Assembly (NCBI GenBank): GCA_944321765.1
Contig: CALUMQ010000028.1
Location: 40,918-104,917, forward strand
Origin: an uncultured Alistipes sp.
Lineage (GTDB): Bacteria > Bacteroidota > Bacteroidia > Bacteroidales > Rikenellaceae
Reading direction: 5' to 3'
Length of the DNA stretch: 64,000 nt
The first letter of the stretch is position 1; each line of letters begins with the position of its first letter. Positions 8,973 through 16,996 of this stretch are shown in pieces. The notes beneath the pieces are model-generated. The model searched no databases and had not been told where the DNA came from. It was given only the letters and a program-made list of their open reading frames with translations. The position numbers and the translations under genes were made by a program.

Positions 8973-9205
8973 CGTTCGCTGGAGCCTCCCGCAAGCCCGC
9001 TTTATACCGACTTCGGACAGAACTTCTCGTTGACAAACGAATAAACAATCTCTGTTTTTTGTAACTTTACACCGCCGGCTTCTCGTTGCCGGCGGGACCT
9101 TCCGCGATCCGGCGGCTTCGCACTCCCGACTGTGCGATTCCGTACAACCGCCTTTCCCCCCCCCTTTGCGGATTACAGACAAGCAAACCTAAATCATAAA
9201 CTCAA

Positions 9206-11440
9206 ATGAAACGTGATTTTCTGTACCATCGAATCCCGATGTTGCTGACGTTCGCTGCGCTGCTGGGCAGTTGCGGACGTACCTCGGGACCGAAAGTTGC
9301 CCCTTATCTGGATGAAAACGCCCCGCTTGAAACGCGTATCGAGGATGCCTTGTCGCGCATGACCCTCGAAGAGAAGGTTGCCGTTCTCCATGCCCAGTCG
9401 AAGTTCTCCTCGGCGGGCGTTCCGCGCCTGGGCATTCCCGAGGTGTGGTGCACGGACGGCCCTCACGGTATCCGCCCCGAGGTGCTGTGGGACGAATGGG
9501 ACCAGGCCGGCTGGACGAACGACTCCTGTACGGCTTTTCCGGCCTTGACGTGCCTGGCCGCGACGTGGAACCCCGAGATGTCGGCCCTCTACGGACGGTC
9601 GATCGGCGAGGAGGCCCGCTACCGGGAGAAGGATGTGCTGCTGGGCCCGGGAGTGAACATCTACCGCCTGCCGCTCAACGGACGAAACTTCGAGTACATG
9701 GGCGAGGATCCCTATCTCTCGTCGCGCATGGTGGTGCCCTATGTCCAGGGGGTGCAGACAAACGGCGTGGCGGCCTGTGTCAAACACTTTGCGCTCAACA
9801 ACCAGGAGGTGAACCGCACCCGGGTGAATGTGGTGGTCGACGACCGTGCACTGCATGAGATCTATCTTCCGGCGTTCCGGGCTGCCGTCAAGGAGGGCGG
9901 TGCCTGGGCCATCATGGGGGCGTACAACCGTTACAAGGGCGAACATTGCTGTCACAACAGCTATCTGCTCAACGACATTCTCAAGAAGGAGTGGGGCTTC
10001 GACGGTGTAGTCATCTCCGACTGGGGCGGAGTGCACGATACGAAGCAGGCCATCGAGAACGGACTCGACATGGAGTTCGGATCGTGGACCAACGGCCTCT
10101 CGTGGGGAGCGAGCAACGCATACGACAACTACTATCTGGCGCGGCCGTACCTCGAACTGCTGCGCCGGGGCGAGGCCTCCGAGGCGACGCTTGACGACAA
10201 GGTGCGTCGGGTGCTGCGTCTGATCTTCCGCACGGCAATGAACACGCACAAACCCTTCGGATCGTTGAACTCCCCGGAGCACCTTGCTGCGGCACGACGC
10301 ATTGCCGGTGAAGGCATGGTGCTGTTGAAGAACGACGGCAGTGTGCTGCCGTTCGATCCCGGCACGATGAAGCGCCTGCTGGTCGTGGGGGAGAATGCCG
10401 TGAAGATGATGACCGTCGGCGGCGGCTCGTCGTCGCTGAAGGTGCGCCACGAGTGCACGCCTCTCGAAGGACTCCGCAAGGCGGCAGGTGACGGCGTGGA
10501 GGTGCTTTACGAACGCGGGTATGTGGGCGACGTCTCGACCGACTACAACGGAGTTGACAGCGGTCAGGATCTCACCGAGACCCGTACGGCCGGGGAGTTG
10601 CTCGCCGATGCGGTTGCTGCGGCCAGAGAGGCCGATGCCGTGTTGTTCGTCGGCGGACTCAACAAGAGCGGACATCAGGATTGCGAAGGGGCCGACCGTC
10701 TCTCCTACGGGCTTCCCTATGGACAGGATACGGTGATCGAGGCTCTTGCTGCAGCGAATCCACGCCTGGCGGTGGTGCTCGTTTCGGGCAATGCCGTGGC
10801 GATGCCGTGGATCGATCGGGTGCCGGCCGTTCTCGAGGCCTGGTTCTCGGGGTCGGAGGCCGGCAATGCCTTGGCTGATGTCGTGTTCGGTGCGGTGAAT
10901 CCTTCGGGCAAGCTGCCCTTCTCGTTCCCGGTTCGGCTGGAGGACAACGGTGCCATCGCGCTGGGTGAATATCCCGGAGGGGATTCTGTAACCTACCGTG
11001 AGGGGTTGTTTGTCGGCTACCGGTGGTTGGAGTCCAAGGGAATTGTTCCTCTGTTTGCCTTCGGACACGGTCTGAGCTATACGACCTTCTCCATCTCCGA
11101 TGTGCGCAGCGACCGGACGTCGCTGGGATCCGACGGACGGATCCGTGTCTCTGCCGATGTGACCAATACGGGCGATCGAGCCGGTGCGGAGGTCGTACAA
11201 CTCTATATCGGTGATGAGGAGTCGTCGCTGCCGCGTCCCGTGAAGGAGCTGAAGGGCTTCCAGAAGGTCAGCCTTGCCCCGGGTGAGACCCGGACGGTAA
11301 CCTTCGACATCACTCCCGAACAGTTGCAGTACTACGACGACCGACAGGGAGCCTGGGGTGCCGAGGCAGGACGCTTTACGGCCTTCGTAGGGGCTGCTTC
11401 GGACGATATCCGCGGAACGGTTACCTTCGAACTGAAGTGA
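9206..11440 (+). CDS. GH3 beta-glycosidase lipoprotein (beta-glucosidase/xylosidase type)
   Basis: The protein has 744 residues. The signal peptide ends in LLGSC, so it is a lipoprotein of the outer membrane or periplasm. The GH3 N-terminal barrel shows KHF at 193-195 and the catalytic aspartate D272 in VVISDWGG. The C-terminal alpha/beta domain has GEGMVLLKND, and a fibronectin-III-like domain follows (EVVQLYIGDEES, RPVKELKGFQKV). The motif GHGLSYTTF is typical of GH3 enzymes. The likely reaction is removal of beta-linked glucose or xylose from oligosaccharides; the exact substrate cannot be read from the sequence. It is not in a SusC/SusD locus here and stands alone between two terminators. 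Confidence 0.92.
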   Translation: MKRDFLYHRIPMLLTFAALLGSCGRTSGPKVAPYLDENAPLETRIEDALSRMTLEEKVAVLHAQSKFSSAGVPRLGIPEVWCTDGPHGIRPEVLWDEWDQAGWTNDSCTAFPALTCLAATWNPEMSALYGRSIGEEARYREKDVLLGPGVNIYRLPLNGRNFEYMGEDPYLSSRMVVPYVQGVQTNGVAACVKHFALNNQEVNRTRVNVVVDDRALHEIYLPAFRAAVKEGGAWAIMGAYNRYKGEHCCHNSYLLNDILKKEWGFDGVVISDWGGVHDTKQAIENGLDMEFGSWTNGLSWGASNAYDNYYLARPYLELLRRGEASEATLDDKVRRVLRLIFRTAMNTHKPFGSLNSPEHLAAARRIAGEGMVLLKNDGSVLPFDPGTMKRLLVVGENAVKMMTVGGGSSSLKVRHECTPLEGLRKAAGDGVEVLYERGYVGDVSTDYNGVDSGQDLTETRTAGELLADAVAAAREADAVLFVGGLNKSGHQDCEGADRLSYGLPYGQDTVIEALAAANPRLAVVLVSGNAVAMPWIDRVPAVLEAWFSGSEAGNALADVVFGAVNPSGKLPFSFPVRLEDNGAIALGEYPGGDSVTYREGLFVGYRWLESKGIVPLFAFGHGLSYTTFSISDVRSDRTSLGSDGRIRVSADVTNTGDRAGAEVVQLYIGDEESSLPRPVKELKGFQKVSLAPGETRTVTFDITPEQLQYYDDRQGAWGAEAGRFTAFVGAASDDIRGTVTFELK

Positions 11441-11493
11441 TCTGTTTTCGGGGATTCCGACCCGGATCCAGATTGCGAATCCGTGCATACGAG

Positions 11494-11525
11494 AAAGTCC
11501 GCCGCTTGCATAAGCGGCGGACTTT
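11494..11525 (+). terminator. Intrinsic terminator after the GH3 gene
   Basis: A perfect 14-bp stem (11494-11507 and 11512-11525) with a 4-base loop ends in TTTT. The stretch 11527-11662 after it shows no gene or motif. Confidence 0.85.
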
Positions 11526-11662
11526 TCATATGTTGGCCATCTGCCGGCCGACGAAAGAGAGAAGCTCGGTCGGGCGTTGTTCTGGCGGACGATTCCGGTC
11601 CGCGTGCGTTTGCTGTCTTTTGTGTGTGGAAGACCCGAACGGCACGGCGTGCTGCCCGATTT

Positions 11663-12469
11663 TTATTCGGCGACCTCTTTTTTTGCCCGGGAACGTTTGC
11701 GCGAATTGATCGTCAGGTAACGTTGCAGGGTTTGTTGCAGCCGCACGGGGTCGAGATGCTGCCGGATCTCCCCGCCCTGGGCGATGGAGATCTCTCCGGT
11801 CTCCTCCGAGACAACGATAATGATGGCATCGGAGATCTCGCTCATGCCGATGGCTGCGCGGTGGCGCGTGCCGAACGATTTGGGCACGTCACTCTGCGTG
11901 ACGGGGAGGATGCACTTGGCTGCCACGATGCGGTCGCCCTCGATCAGTACGGCGCCGTCGTGCAGCGGAGCGTTCTTGAAGAAGATGTTTTTCAACAGCG
12001 GAGTCGAGACCTTGGCGTCGAGGGCGATGCCGCCTTCGGCGATCAGCCGCAGGTCGCTCTGCTGCCCGATGACGATCAGGGCGCCGGTTTTTGTCTCGGC
12101 CATTTCGCGACAGGCCGTGACGATGGGTGAGACGTTGGTCTCGATGGAGTCATCCCCGGCCGAGAAGATGCGGGTGATGAAGTTGAAGTGCTTCTGCCTC
12201 ATTCCGATCATCTGGAGGAATCGCCGCAGCTCGGGCTGGAAAACGATGATCAGCGCGATGGCGCCCACGGAGATCAGCTGTCCGAGGATGGTGGAGAGCA
12301 GCTCCATGTTGAGGGCCTTCACGACGACCCAGAGCAGGTATACGGCGATGATGCCCGAAAGGATGTAGGGGGCATTGGTGCCTTTGGTCATGCGGTAGAT
12401 CCAATACATGATCAGCGCCACCAGGACGATGTCGATCAGGTCGATGAATGTGAAAGGAACGAATCCCAT
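11663..12469 (-). CDS. cdaA: Diadenylate cyclase CdaA
   Basis: The protein has 268 residues. Three membrane helices in the first 80 residues are followed by the DisA_N domain with the catalytic motifs DGA at 171-173 and RHR at 202-204. It makes cyclic di-AMP from two ATP at the inner membrane. In several Bacteroidota the gene follows folP; here folP is about 14 kb away, so the usual pair is split. A -7-like box lies just upstream at 12507-12514. No cdaR-like gene is adjacent, but a short YbbR-like protein is found at 25129-25524. Confidence 0.93.
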   Translation of the reverse strand: MGFVPFTFIDLIDIVLVALIMYWIYRMTKGTNAPYILSGIIAVYLLWVVVKALNMELLSTILGQLISVGAIALIIVFQPELRRFLQMIGMRQKHFNFITRIFSAGDDSIETNVSPIVTACREMAETKTGALIVIGQQSDLRLIAEGGIALDAKVSTPLLKNIFFKNAPLHDGAVLIEGDRIVAAKCILPVTQSDVPKSFGTRHRAAIGMSEISDAIIIVVSEETGEISIAQGGEIRQHLDPVRLQQTLQRYLTINSRKRSRAKKEVAE

Positions 12470-12506
12470 CGCGAAGCGGAATAAATTAGGTCGGTTTACT
12501 TACGTG

Positions 12507-12514
12507 CAAATGTA
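12507..12514 (-). promoter_or_regulatory. -7 box for cdaA
   Basis: The minus strand reads TACATTTG, matching TAnnTTTG. No TTTG is seen 19 bases upstream, so it is a partial promoter match. It touches the T-run of the preceding terminator. Confidence 0.4.
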
Positions 12515-12515
12515 T

Positions 12516-12551
12516 AAAAAAATACCGACTTCACCCCACAGGTGAAGCCGG
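12516..12551 (-). terminator. Intrinsic terminator of the OmpH/Skp gene
   Basis: On the minus strand a 7-bp stem (12529-12535 with 12541-12547, extended by CCG/CGG across a mismatch) is followed by seven T residues (plus-strand A-run 12516-12522). Confidence 0.75.
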
Positions 12552-12571
12552 ATTTTGTTGATGCCGGGGTG

Positions 12572-13159
12572 TTACTTCTTGGCGTTTTTCTGGTCCAGAG
12601 CGTAGAGTTCGTTGACCTTTGCCAGCACGGCGGAGGTGATATTGAGCGTCGTATCGGCATCGATGAGAGCCGAGGCATTGACGATCATCTTGTATTTTTT
12701 GTCGGCATTGATCTCCTGTACGGCGCGCTGCAGAAGGTCCTGGGCACGGTTCGTGAAGACATAGTTCTCTTCGTCGAGGGTCTGGGCCTCCTTCTGGGCG
12801 TTGGCCTGGTAGGAGGCGACCTTCTTCTGGATGCTCTCCTGCTGAGCCTGGGCGTCACGCGTGGTGATCAATCCCTTCTCATACTTCTCCTGCAGTTGGG
12901 CGGCTTCGGCCTGAAGGCTCTGTTCGCGCTGAGCCCATCCTTTCTGAGCCTTTTCGGTCTTGGCCTGCAGGGCCGTACCCTCGTTCTTGTAGAGGTCGCA
13001 CTGGGCGAGCACGACATCGACCTGCACATAGGCGATGTCACCCGAGCCGATCTCCTGAGCAGGGGTTTCGGAAGCTGTTGCGGTCTGCTCGGCGGTTTTT
13101 GTTCCGCAGGCCGAGAGCAGAAGCGCAGCTGCCAGCATGGGGAAAATAGTTTTTTTCAT
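12572..13159 (-). CDS. OmpH/Skp-family periplasmic chaperone, lipoprotein form
   Basis: The protein has 195 residues from ATG 13159. The signal peptide ends in LLLSAC, so this member is a lipoprotein. After a Thr/Glu/Ala-rich spacer comes IAYVQVDVVLAQ, the usual start of the OmpH fold. A long coiled-coil region follows (QREQSLQAEAAQLQEKYEKG) and then the returning beta-strand segment (YKMIVNASALIDAD). Skp-like chaperones hold outer-membrane proteins in the periplasm. The gene is single, with its own terminator, and its promoter faces away from ruvA. Confidence 0.85.
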   Translation of the reverse strand: MKKTIFPMLAAALLLSACGTKTAEQTATASETPAQEIGSGDIAYVQVDVVLAQCDLYKNEGTALQAKTEKAQKGWAQREQSLQAEAAQLQEKYEKGLITTRDAQAQQESIQKKVASYQANAQKEAQTLDEENYVFTNRAQDLLQRAVQEINADKKYKMIVNASALIDADTTLNITSAVLAKVNELYALDQKNAKK

Positions 13160-13197
13160 ATACCTTCGTTTTTGGTTAATTATTCTGTTTTGAAACA

Positions 13198-13205
13198 CAA
13201 AGATA
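13198..13205 (-). promoter_or_regulatory. -7 box for the OmpH/Skp gene
   Basis: The minus strand reads TATCTTTG, a full match to TAnnTTTG, about 39 bases before the ATG. It lies 12 bases from the ruvA -7 box on the other strand. Confidence 0.5.
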
Positions 13206-13217
13206 AAAAAAAATCTT

Positions 13218-13225
13218 TACTTTTG
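13218..13225 (+). promoter_or_regulatory. -7 box for ruvA
   Basis: TACTTTTG matches TAnnTTTG, 27 bases before the ATG of ruvA. The nearest TTTG (13189-13192) is 25 bases upstream, which is longer than usual. Confidence 0.5.
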
Positions 13226-13252
13226 TCCAACGTGTAGGAAATTTTGGAATCC

Positions 13253-13840
13253 ATGTACGAATACATCCAGGGCAGAGTGGCCGAAGTTGCTCCGGCATAC
13301 GCAGTTATCGACGTCGGAGGGGTAGGCTACTACCTGCATATTTCGCTTGAAACCTTTGCGGCGATCGAGCATGCCGGGGAGGCGAAACTCTACGTGCATT
13401 ATATTGTTCGTGAGGATGCGCAGCTGCTCTACGGTTTTGCAACGAAGGTCGAACGGGAGTTGTTCCGGCTGTTGATCGGCGTGTCGGGAGTCGGGGGCAA
13501 TACGGCGCGCATGATACTGTCGACCTATTCGCCCCGGGAGCTGCAGGGAATCATCACCTCGGGCAACGCCGTGCTGCTGAAGAACGTCAAGGGTCTCGGG
13601 CTGAAGACGGCGCAGAAGATCCTGGTGGATCTCAACGGCAAGCTCACGGCGCTGGGGGCGCTCGATCCCGCGGAGCCTGCGCTCCCGGGCAGCGGAGGCG
13701 AGATCGACGAGGCGCTCGAGGCGCTCGTCATGCTGGGCTTCGCACGGAGTGCTGCCGAGAAGGTCCTGCGGGCCGTTGTCCGGGAAACACCCGGCGCGAC
13801 GGTCGAGGAACTGGTGCGCATGGCGCTCAAACGTCTCTGA
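13253..13840 (+). CDS. ruvA: Holliday junction branch-migration protein RuvA
   Basis: The protein has 195 residues from ATG 13253, the usual family length. The OB-fold N-terminal domain begins MYEYIQGRVAEV and includes VIDVGGVGYYLHI. The helix-hairpin-helix repeats are seen in LIGVSGVGGNTARMIL and VKGLGLKTAQKI. The C-terminal RuvB-binding domain is ALEALVMLGFARSAAEKVL. RuvA binds four-way DNA junctions and loads RuvB. ruvB is not in the window. A terminator follows directly. Confidence 0.95.
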   Translation: MYEYIQGRVAEVAPAYAVIDVGGVGYYLHISLETFAAIEHAGEAKLYVHYIVREDAQLLYGFATKVERELFRLLIGVSGVGGNTARMILSTYSPRELQGIITSGNAVLLKNVKGLGLKTAQKILVDLNGKLTALGALDPAEPALPGSGGEIDEALEALVMLGFARSAAEKVLRAVVRETPGATVEELVRMALKRL

Positions 13841-13861
13841 GCACCGCCCGGTCCTCTTCAT

Positions 13862-13893
13862 GCCTCGATGACACAATGATCGAGGCTTTTTTT
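13862..13893 (+). terminator. Intrinsic terminator after ruvA
   Basis: An 8-bp stem (13862-13869 with 13879-13886) is followed by seven T residues. Confidence 0.75.
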
Positions 13894-13948
13894 GCGTTCC
13901 ATGCTCGGAAATCGGATTGTTTTTGTACATTTGCACAATTGTATGCCC

Positions 13949-14551
13949 ATGAAACGACTGTTCATATCCCTGTTGCTGGTCTGCCCGCTGGCATTCGGCG
14001 GCTGTTCCGAGGAGGAGGATACCCTCACCGAGCAGCGCCAGCGACTCGTCTCCTACCTGGAGTCGACACATTCGCCGCAGCTGATCCCCGAATCGGAGGT
14101 CGGCGCCGACGAACAGTTGGCATTCTATACGGCGCTGGGGGGCAATACGGTCTACCGTTACATCGACGGATACTACGATCCGGAACGACCCTCGCGTCCG
14201 GAGGTCACGGCGACATCGCGCGTGACGATCGTCTTCCGGGCCTACGTGTTCGAATTCTCGAACATCACCGATTCGACCTTCCCGTTCTACTCGAACGATG
14301 CGACACTGAAGTCTGCGTACGAGGAGCTCGGACTGACGGTCGACGGCGGCGTGTGGAATTTCGAACCGTTGACCGTAGAAATGAACGGCGGCATACTAAA
14401 AGGCATCTACCATGCGTTACTTGGATGTCGTGAGAAGGACTATGTCGAGGCCTACATGACCTACGATGCAGCCTTCGGAGACAAATATTTCGGAACCATT
14501 CCCCGGGAGAGTCCCATAGCCTTCTTTTTCACCATAGAGTCGGTGGAGTGA
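13949..14551 (+). CDS. FKBP-like lipoprotein
   Basis: The protein has 200 residues from ATG 13949; the open frame upstream is not used because the signal peptide starts here. The lipobox is AFGGC. The mature part ends in an FKBP-like pattern: TVEMNGGILKGIYHALLG, YVEAYMTYDAAFGDKYFG, IPRESPIAFFFTIESVE. This matches the overall order of FKBP prolyl isomerases (G-I-x-G-x-x-x-A-L, A-F-G, I-P-x-x-S-P), but the conserved aromatic pocket is not obviously complete, so enzymatic activity is uncertain. It is followed 82 bases later by a second, larger FKBP-like lipoprotein; the two probably form a pair that helps fold exported proteins. Confidence 0.65.
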   Translation: MKRLFISLLLVCPLAFGGCSEEEDTLTEQRQRLVSYLESTHSPQLIPESEVGADEQLAFYTALGGNTVYRYIDGYYDPERPSRPEVTATSRVTIVFRAYVFEFSNITDSTFPFYSNDATLKSAYEELGLTVDGGVWNFEPLTVEMNGGILKGIYHALLGCREKDYVEAYMTYDAAFGDKYFGTIPRESPIAFFFTIESVE

Positions 14552-14633
14552 GGGCGCGGTGACGGAGCCTCGGGAGTAATCCGGCCACAAACTAAAAAGA
14601 GAACATAGCGAGAATCTACGACCAAAATTCGAT

Positions 14634-16157
14634 ATGAAGTTCAACATTCGATTTTTCTACCTCTGGACAGCCGTCCTGTTGCTGATGACCTCCTGTGCCA
14701 AGGAGGAGCCCGTGTCCTCCGATAAGTTCGAGAATCAGGCGCTCGAAGCCTGGATCACGCAGCATCGCCCCGACCTGCTGGAGAACTACCAGCCCGACGG
14801 AGGATACTATGTCGATGTCCTCGAAGCCGGAGATGAGGAGGCCAAGCCGGTAAACGATACGATCTATTGGCTGCGCCTCGACATGTCGGGCCGGGACCTG
14901 AGCGGCAATATCATCCTGACCCGTACGGAGAAGGAGGCGATCCAGGCCGGAACCTATACGAAATACACGCACTATGTTCCCTTCTATAACTATTGCGGAG
15001 AGTCGAACACGAGCCTGATGGAGGGCACCTACCTGGCTCTTCGCAACACGCTGACGCTGGGTGATACCTACGCGCAAAGCCACGGCCTGGATCGGGAGTT
15101 TCTCATGCGCAAGGGGTCGAAGGTGACGCTCTACCTTCCGTCGCGGATCGTGGGGTCCGGCGGTGTGGAGGTCGACGGCGGTTACGAAGGTCAGTATACG
15201 CTGGAGTCGGGGCGCCCCTTTGTGGTTACGCTGACGGTGATCGATCAGGTGAAGAACCCGCTAGAGGACGAAGGCGATGCGGTCGATGCCTATTGCGAGG
15301 AGTATGGAGGGCTGAAGATTTTCAGCAAAAACGACGATTCCAAAGAGTCCGAAAATACGGATATCCCCACGGATGTCGAGAGTCCGGACCACCCCTATAA
15401 TTGTGCCGAACGCTGGGTGAGCGCCTGCGACACCATTGCCCAGGTGTATGTCAATTACCGTTTCGACCCGAAGACCGACCGGCTCTCCTTCCCGCGGCGT
15501 TACGAATCGATGTTGCCTCCCTATAACAACGCATTGCTGGAGGATAGTATTGCCAAGGTGCTTGTCAAGCGGTTCCATCCCGACGAGGAGGATGCCTACA
15601 AGGGTGTTTCGGAACTCGATGCCGACTCCGTGAAACTCGATGGTACGGCGAAGATCTGGTACATCGGACGCTTCCTCGACGGATTCATCTTCGATACGAA
15701 CATCGACGAGGTGAAGGAGATCATCTACGGGAAGGTAGAGTCCGAGGGCCAGGCATTGGAATATACCCCTCAGGAAGGCGGTATGATCACGGCTTTCTAC
15801 TACACGGTTCCGAATCTGAAGTTCGGACAGTGGGCGGCGCTGATGACCATTTCGACCTATGCCTATGGTTCGACTGGACAGAGCGGTGGCACGACGTCTA
15901 TTTCGGGCTATTCGTCGAGTTACTACGATTATCTGAACTACCTTTATTATATGCAGTCCTACTACGGGAATGGCGGCTACTATGGAGGTTATTACGACAG
16001 TTACCTGGGCAGCTACCTCGGCGGCTATTACGGCAGCTATTACGGGGGGTACTACGGCGGTGACACGTCGACGGAGACCACCACGACGATCAATACGGAG
16101 ATTCTGCCCTTCTCGCCGTTGATTTTCGAGTTCTATATTGAGCCGGAGGATAACTGA
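14634..16157 (+). CDS. Tandem FKBP-like lipoprotein with Tyr/Gly-rich insert
   Basis: The protein has 507 residues with lipobox LLMTSC. Residues of about 75-210 resemble a degenerate FKBP domain (YWLRLDMSGRDL, YLALRNTLTLGD, PFVVTLTVIDQV). The second domain is clearer: FLDGFIFDTN, LEYTPQEGGMITAFYY, VPNLKFGQWAALM, AYGSTGQ and, at the end, ILPFSPLIFEFYIEPED. Between AYGS and ILPFSPL sits an insert of about 60 residues (418-477) in which YYG-type units dominate; I count 21 tyrosines in about 52 residues. It therefore replaces the loop before the last FKBP strand instead of forming a tail. The insert could mediate self-association or binding to the cell wall or glycans; this is speculation. A terminator follows. 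Confidence 0.7.
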   Translation: MKFNIRFFYLWTAVLLLMTSCAKEEPVSSDKFENQALEAWITQHRPDLLENYQPDGGYYVDVLEAGDEEAKPVNDTIYWLRLDMSGRDLSGNIILTRTEKEAIQAGTYTKYTHYVPFYNYCGESNTSLMEGTYLALRNTLTLGDTYAQSHGLDREFLMRKGSKVTLYLPSRIVGSGGVEVDGGYEGQYTLESGRPFVVTLTVIDQVKNPLEDEGDAVDAYCEEYGGLKIFSKNDDSKESENTDIPTDVESPDHPYNCAERWVSACDTIAQVYVNYRFDPKTDRLSFPRRYESMLPPYNNALLEDSIAKVLVKRFHPDEEDAYKGVSELDADSVKLDGTAKIWYIGRFLDGFIFDTNIDEVKEIIYGKVESEGQALEYTPQEGGMITAFYYTVPNLKFGQWAALMTISTYAYGSTGQSGGTTSISGYSSSYYDYLNYLYYMQSYYGNGGYYGGYYDSYLGSYLGGYYGSYYGGYYGGDTSTETTTTINTEILPFSPLIFEFYIEPEDN

Positions 16158-16191
16158 CGAAGCACTGCGGCGCCGCGTTGAAACAAAATAC

Positions 16192-16227
16192 CGGGAAGCC
16201 CCTGCCACGCAAGGCGGGGGCTTCCCG
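16192..16227 (+). terminator. Intrinsic terminator after the FKBP lipoproteins
   Basis: An 11-bp GC-rich stem (16192-16202 with 16217-16227) with further pairing inside is followed by TTT. The remaining 16228-16406 shows no gene. Confidence 0.7.
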
Positions 16228-16406
16228 TTTCGGTATCTTCAGGGAATCGTTTTTGTGAAGGTTTGATGACGTTTTTTAGGTCTGAAATTTTGCAGTTCGG
16301 CAAAAAAGTATTATTTTAGATGTGCGAGAGTGTTGTGGCTCGAAAAGTGGAGCCCGCATGGAATAAACCAACCGAAAAGCCAACTATCAACCAAAAATTC
16401 AAGGAT

Positions 16407-16652
16407 ATGATTATCACATTTAACGAGTTGCGCCGTATCAAGGACAAGCTGCCCAGCGGCAGCTCGCAGCGTATTGCAGATGAACTGGGAATCGATGTGG
16501 AGACTGTTCGCAACTATTTCGGCGGCAACCACGTGGCCAAGGAGTGTGTCGGCGTACATTTTGAGCCGGGACCGGACGGAGGCGTGGTGACGCTTGACGA
16601 CACAACGATTCTCGACGTCGCGATGCGTATCCTGAGCGAGCTGCAGCACTGA
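16407..16652 (+). CDS. Small HTH DNA-binding protein
   Basis: The protein has 81 residues from ATG 16407. I prefer this start to the ATG at 16320 because the family begins with MIITFNELRRIKD. The core LPSGSSQRIADELGIDVETV followed by RNYFGG is a helix-turn-helix of a short DNA-binding family common in Bacteroidales. The C-terminal EPGPDGGVVTLDDTTILDVA segment is also conserved in that family. It is cytoplasmic; targets are unknown. It stands alone between two terminators, upstream of dnaK. Confidence 0.75.
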   Translation: MIITFNELRRIKDKLPSGSSQRIADELGIDVETVRNYFGGNHVAKECVGVHFEPGPDGGVVTLDDTTILDVAMRILSELQH

Positions 16653-16696
16653 TATCCATACACGGATTCGACGTATGTCCCGGCACGGCGCCGGAT

Positions 16697-16728
16697 AAGT
16701 CTCTCAGCGATGAGAGACTTTTTTTTTG
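16697..16728 (+). terminator. Intrinsic terminator after the small HTH gene
   Basis: A 10-bp stem (16697-16706 with 16711-16720) with loop GCGA runs into a tract of ten T residues. Confidence 0.9.
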
Positions 16729-16786
16729 CCCGAATTCCGGCGCCCGAATTGCGATGTCCCAACCCCGGTACCCTTGGCCGTGCTAG

Positions 16787-16881
16787 CTGACACTATATGT
16801 CAGAACGCAGATTCTGCCAAAATGCCCGACCCGGTCTGTTGGAGTGAAAATCTTTCTGCCAAACGTCTGCCAAATTGTCAG
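16787..16881 (+). promoter_or_regulatory. Repeated CTGnCA/TGnCAG dyads upstream of dnaK
   Basis: There are two clear dyads: CTGACA-N5-TGTCAG at 16787-16803 and CTGCCA-N3-TGTCAG at 16867-16881. A degraded copy lies at 16814-16828 (CTGCCA-N3-TGCCCG) and a half site at 16856-16861. The last dyad overlaps the expected -33 position of a weak -7 box (AACCTTTG, 16899-16906). They look like binding sites of a dimeric regulator of dnaK, perhaps heat-shock related. No CIRCE element is seen. Confidence 0.5.
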
Positions 16882-16996
16882 AGATCGTCGTTTGGTACAA
16901 CCTTTGTTTTGTTTGGGGACGTAACCGCCGCGCGGAGCGATGCCGGGCGACGGGAGCGCAACGAAAAAATTAGAACAATTAAAACATATTACGATT

